The notes under the pieces were generated by a model. That model was not told where the DNA came from and made no database searches. It saw only the letters and a program-made list of their open reading frames with translations. 51,973 bases of DNA, taken from NCBI RefSeq assembly GCF_009696005.1, contig NZ_VUMV01000011.1, positions 1 to 51,973 of the forward strand. Direction: 5' to 3'. This document shows positions 51,173 to 51,973 of this stretch, one piece after another. The position numbers and the translations under genes were made by a program. The DNA comes from Bilifractor porci. GTDB lineage: Bacteria; Bacillota; Clostridia; Lachnospirales; Lachnospiraceae. Every line of letters begins with the position of its first letter. Position 1 is the stretch's first letter.

Positions 51173-51568
51173 TCACCCCGCAATCTTCTTCGCAAACGCC
51201 GCGGCTGCTTCCAGCTGCTCCTGTCCGGCCTTGTTCTTCACATAAAAGGTTTCCTTCTCCACAGGAATCCCCTTTGCCTCCAGTGCTTTCCGGATCAGGT
51301 CAATACTGTGCTTTGAGATCCATGAGGTAGAAAAGATCACAGCTTTTCCGACCTGTCCGGCAGAAAGATTTGCCAGATAGTCCTTCAGGTGCCTGTCCAG
51401 CCCATAAGCGTACAGCGCCCCGCCCACAAAAAGGACATCTGCCTTTTCCTTCAGTTCTGCCTCCGGCGCGTCCACGGAAACCGCGGATATTCCCAGCGCT
51501 CCGGCAATGGCATCTGCCACCAGCTTTGTATTGCCGGATCTTGAGTAAAACCTTACTGCTGCTTTCAT
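51173..51568 (-). CDS. flavodoxin-like protein
   Basis: The 131-residue protein starts MKAAVRFYSRSGNTKLVA, the FMN phosphate loop, and continues with VLFVGGALYAYGLD and VIFSTSW strands. It is a small electron carrier or oxidoreductase. It begins a same-strand group that runs to glpK. Confidence 0.9.
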   Translation of the reverse strand: MKAAVRFYSRSGNTKLVADAIAGALGISAVSVDAPEAELKEKADVLFVGGALYAYGLDRHLKDYLANLSAGQVGKAVIFSTSWISKHSIDLIRKALEAKGIPVEKETFYVKNKAGQEQLEAAAAFAKKIAG

Positions 51569-51707
51569 TTTTCCATCCTTTCTCTGGGCATCCGCTCCAG
51601 ATACCCATATACTTTAAATTAATTTAGAAGAATATTATAACCTTTTCCTTAGAGTAATTCTATCTGTGCTTCCCTTCCGGCAATTCTTTCAGCGTCATAG
51701 AAATGAA

Positions 51708-51755
51708 AGAAAAGCACAATAACATAAGCCTCCGCTTACATTATTGTGCTTTTCT
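51708..51755 (-). terminator. 22-bp hairpin upstream of the flavodoxin gene
   Basis: Arms 51708-51729 and 51734-51755 with loop CTCC are fully paired in minus-strand RNA (two G-U pairs). On the plus strand those two positions are mismatched, so a leftward role is favoured, probably ending a gene beyond the window edge. A clear U-run is lacking. Confidence 0.5.
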
Positions 51756-51758
51756 CTG

Positions 51759-51973
51759 AAATCTCCGCACAAAATATATGAAACATGTATCTATTTTAAG
51801 ATTATTTTCCCCGGATTTCAACCGGATTTTCCAAAAATCCAAAAAACGGGTTTTCAACAGTTGTAACTGAATAATACGTAACACCAAATGCCTTCCAAGC
51901 CGCAGAAATGCGACTTTTTTTGTGCTTAAAACTTGTCAAGCATTGAAAAAAAATGTTGTATATGTTGTGTCGT
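51759..51973. other. AT-rich right end without a recognisable gene
   Basis: No credible open frame, RNA gene or clear promoter was found between the hairpin and the window end. A short plus-strand dyad ATTTCAACCGGATTTT is present but lacks context. Confidence 0.4.

Overview
The window looks like a chromosome segment from a Clostridia member, most likely Lachnospiraceae. This rests on strong AGGAGG-type ribosome binding sites, TTG/GTG starts, moderately high GC, and a gene repertoire typical of that family (DUF6320, DUF5716/DUF5717, the DUF4179-sigma pair, a VaFE/thioester surface protein, NiaR-regulated NAD synthesis). The assignment is inferred from gene content only; no 16S or marker gene is present.

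Most of the window is ordinary core and accessory metabolism. From left to right it holds: a condensation-type acyltransferase with a DUF6320 membrane protein; tRNA-Asp; an 11.25-kb mobile element (below); a 1494-residue sortase-anchored adhesin with a long leader; tRNA-CAU and tRNA-Thr; nicotinate phosphoribosyltransferase; a hydantoinase/oxoprolinase protein; NhaC and SstT transporters; a membrane-Nudix fusion behind an HD hydrolase; a fused FeoA-FeoB; glucose-1-phosphate cytidylyltransferase; a TPR/DUF5716/DUF5717 cluster; a CobD/HisC-like aminotransferase; a two-domain polyphosphate:AMP phosphotransferase; a divergent NAD biosynthesis locus (nadA against nadB-nadC-niaR plus a flavin protein); a DUF4179/ECF-sigma pair; an AT-rich DUF4143 ATPase; and a glycerol kinase, Cys-rich peptide, DUF1304 and flavodoxin cluster.

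The most interesting region is 2285-13536. It is a complete transposon that can be delimited to the base. It has 26-bp imperfect terminal inverted repeats (23/26 identical) starting GGCTATGTAAA and a perfect 8-bp target duplication (GTTTTTTA at 2277-2284 and 13537-13544). Each end carries four subterminal copies of a repeat (consensus GTAAAATNNNTGGTTGAAAA), with identical first two spacings (55 then 43 bp), plus a 17-bp palindrome. Inside are an ISL3-type DDE transposase, a Pif1-like helicase, an unknown 120-aa protein, a complete type I restriction-modification operon (hsdM, hsdS, a 55-aa Asn-rich protein, a structured RNA segment, hsdR) and a SymE-like toxin with a candidate antisense promoter. 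Terminators facing inward at both ends appear to insulate the cargo from chromosomal transcription. It therefore looks like a self-contained mobile defence island, inserted directly against the -35 box of tRNA-Asp.

NAD metabolism recurs: nicotinate salvage (19452-20954) and de novo synthesis (nadA/nadB/nadC) with its repressor NiaR are all present, and inverted TGTC-type sites overlap both divergent -35 boxes of the nadA/nadB promoter region.
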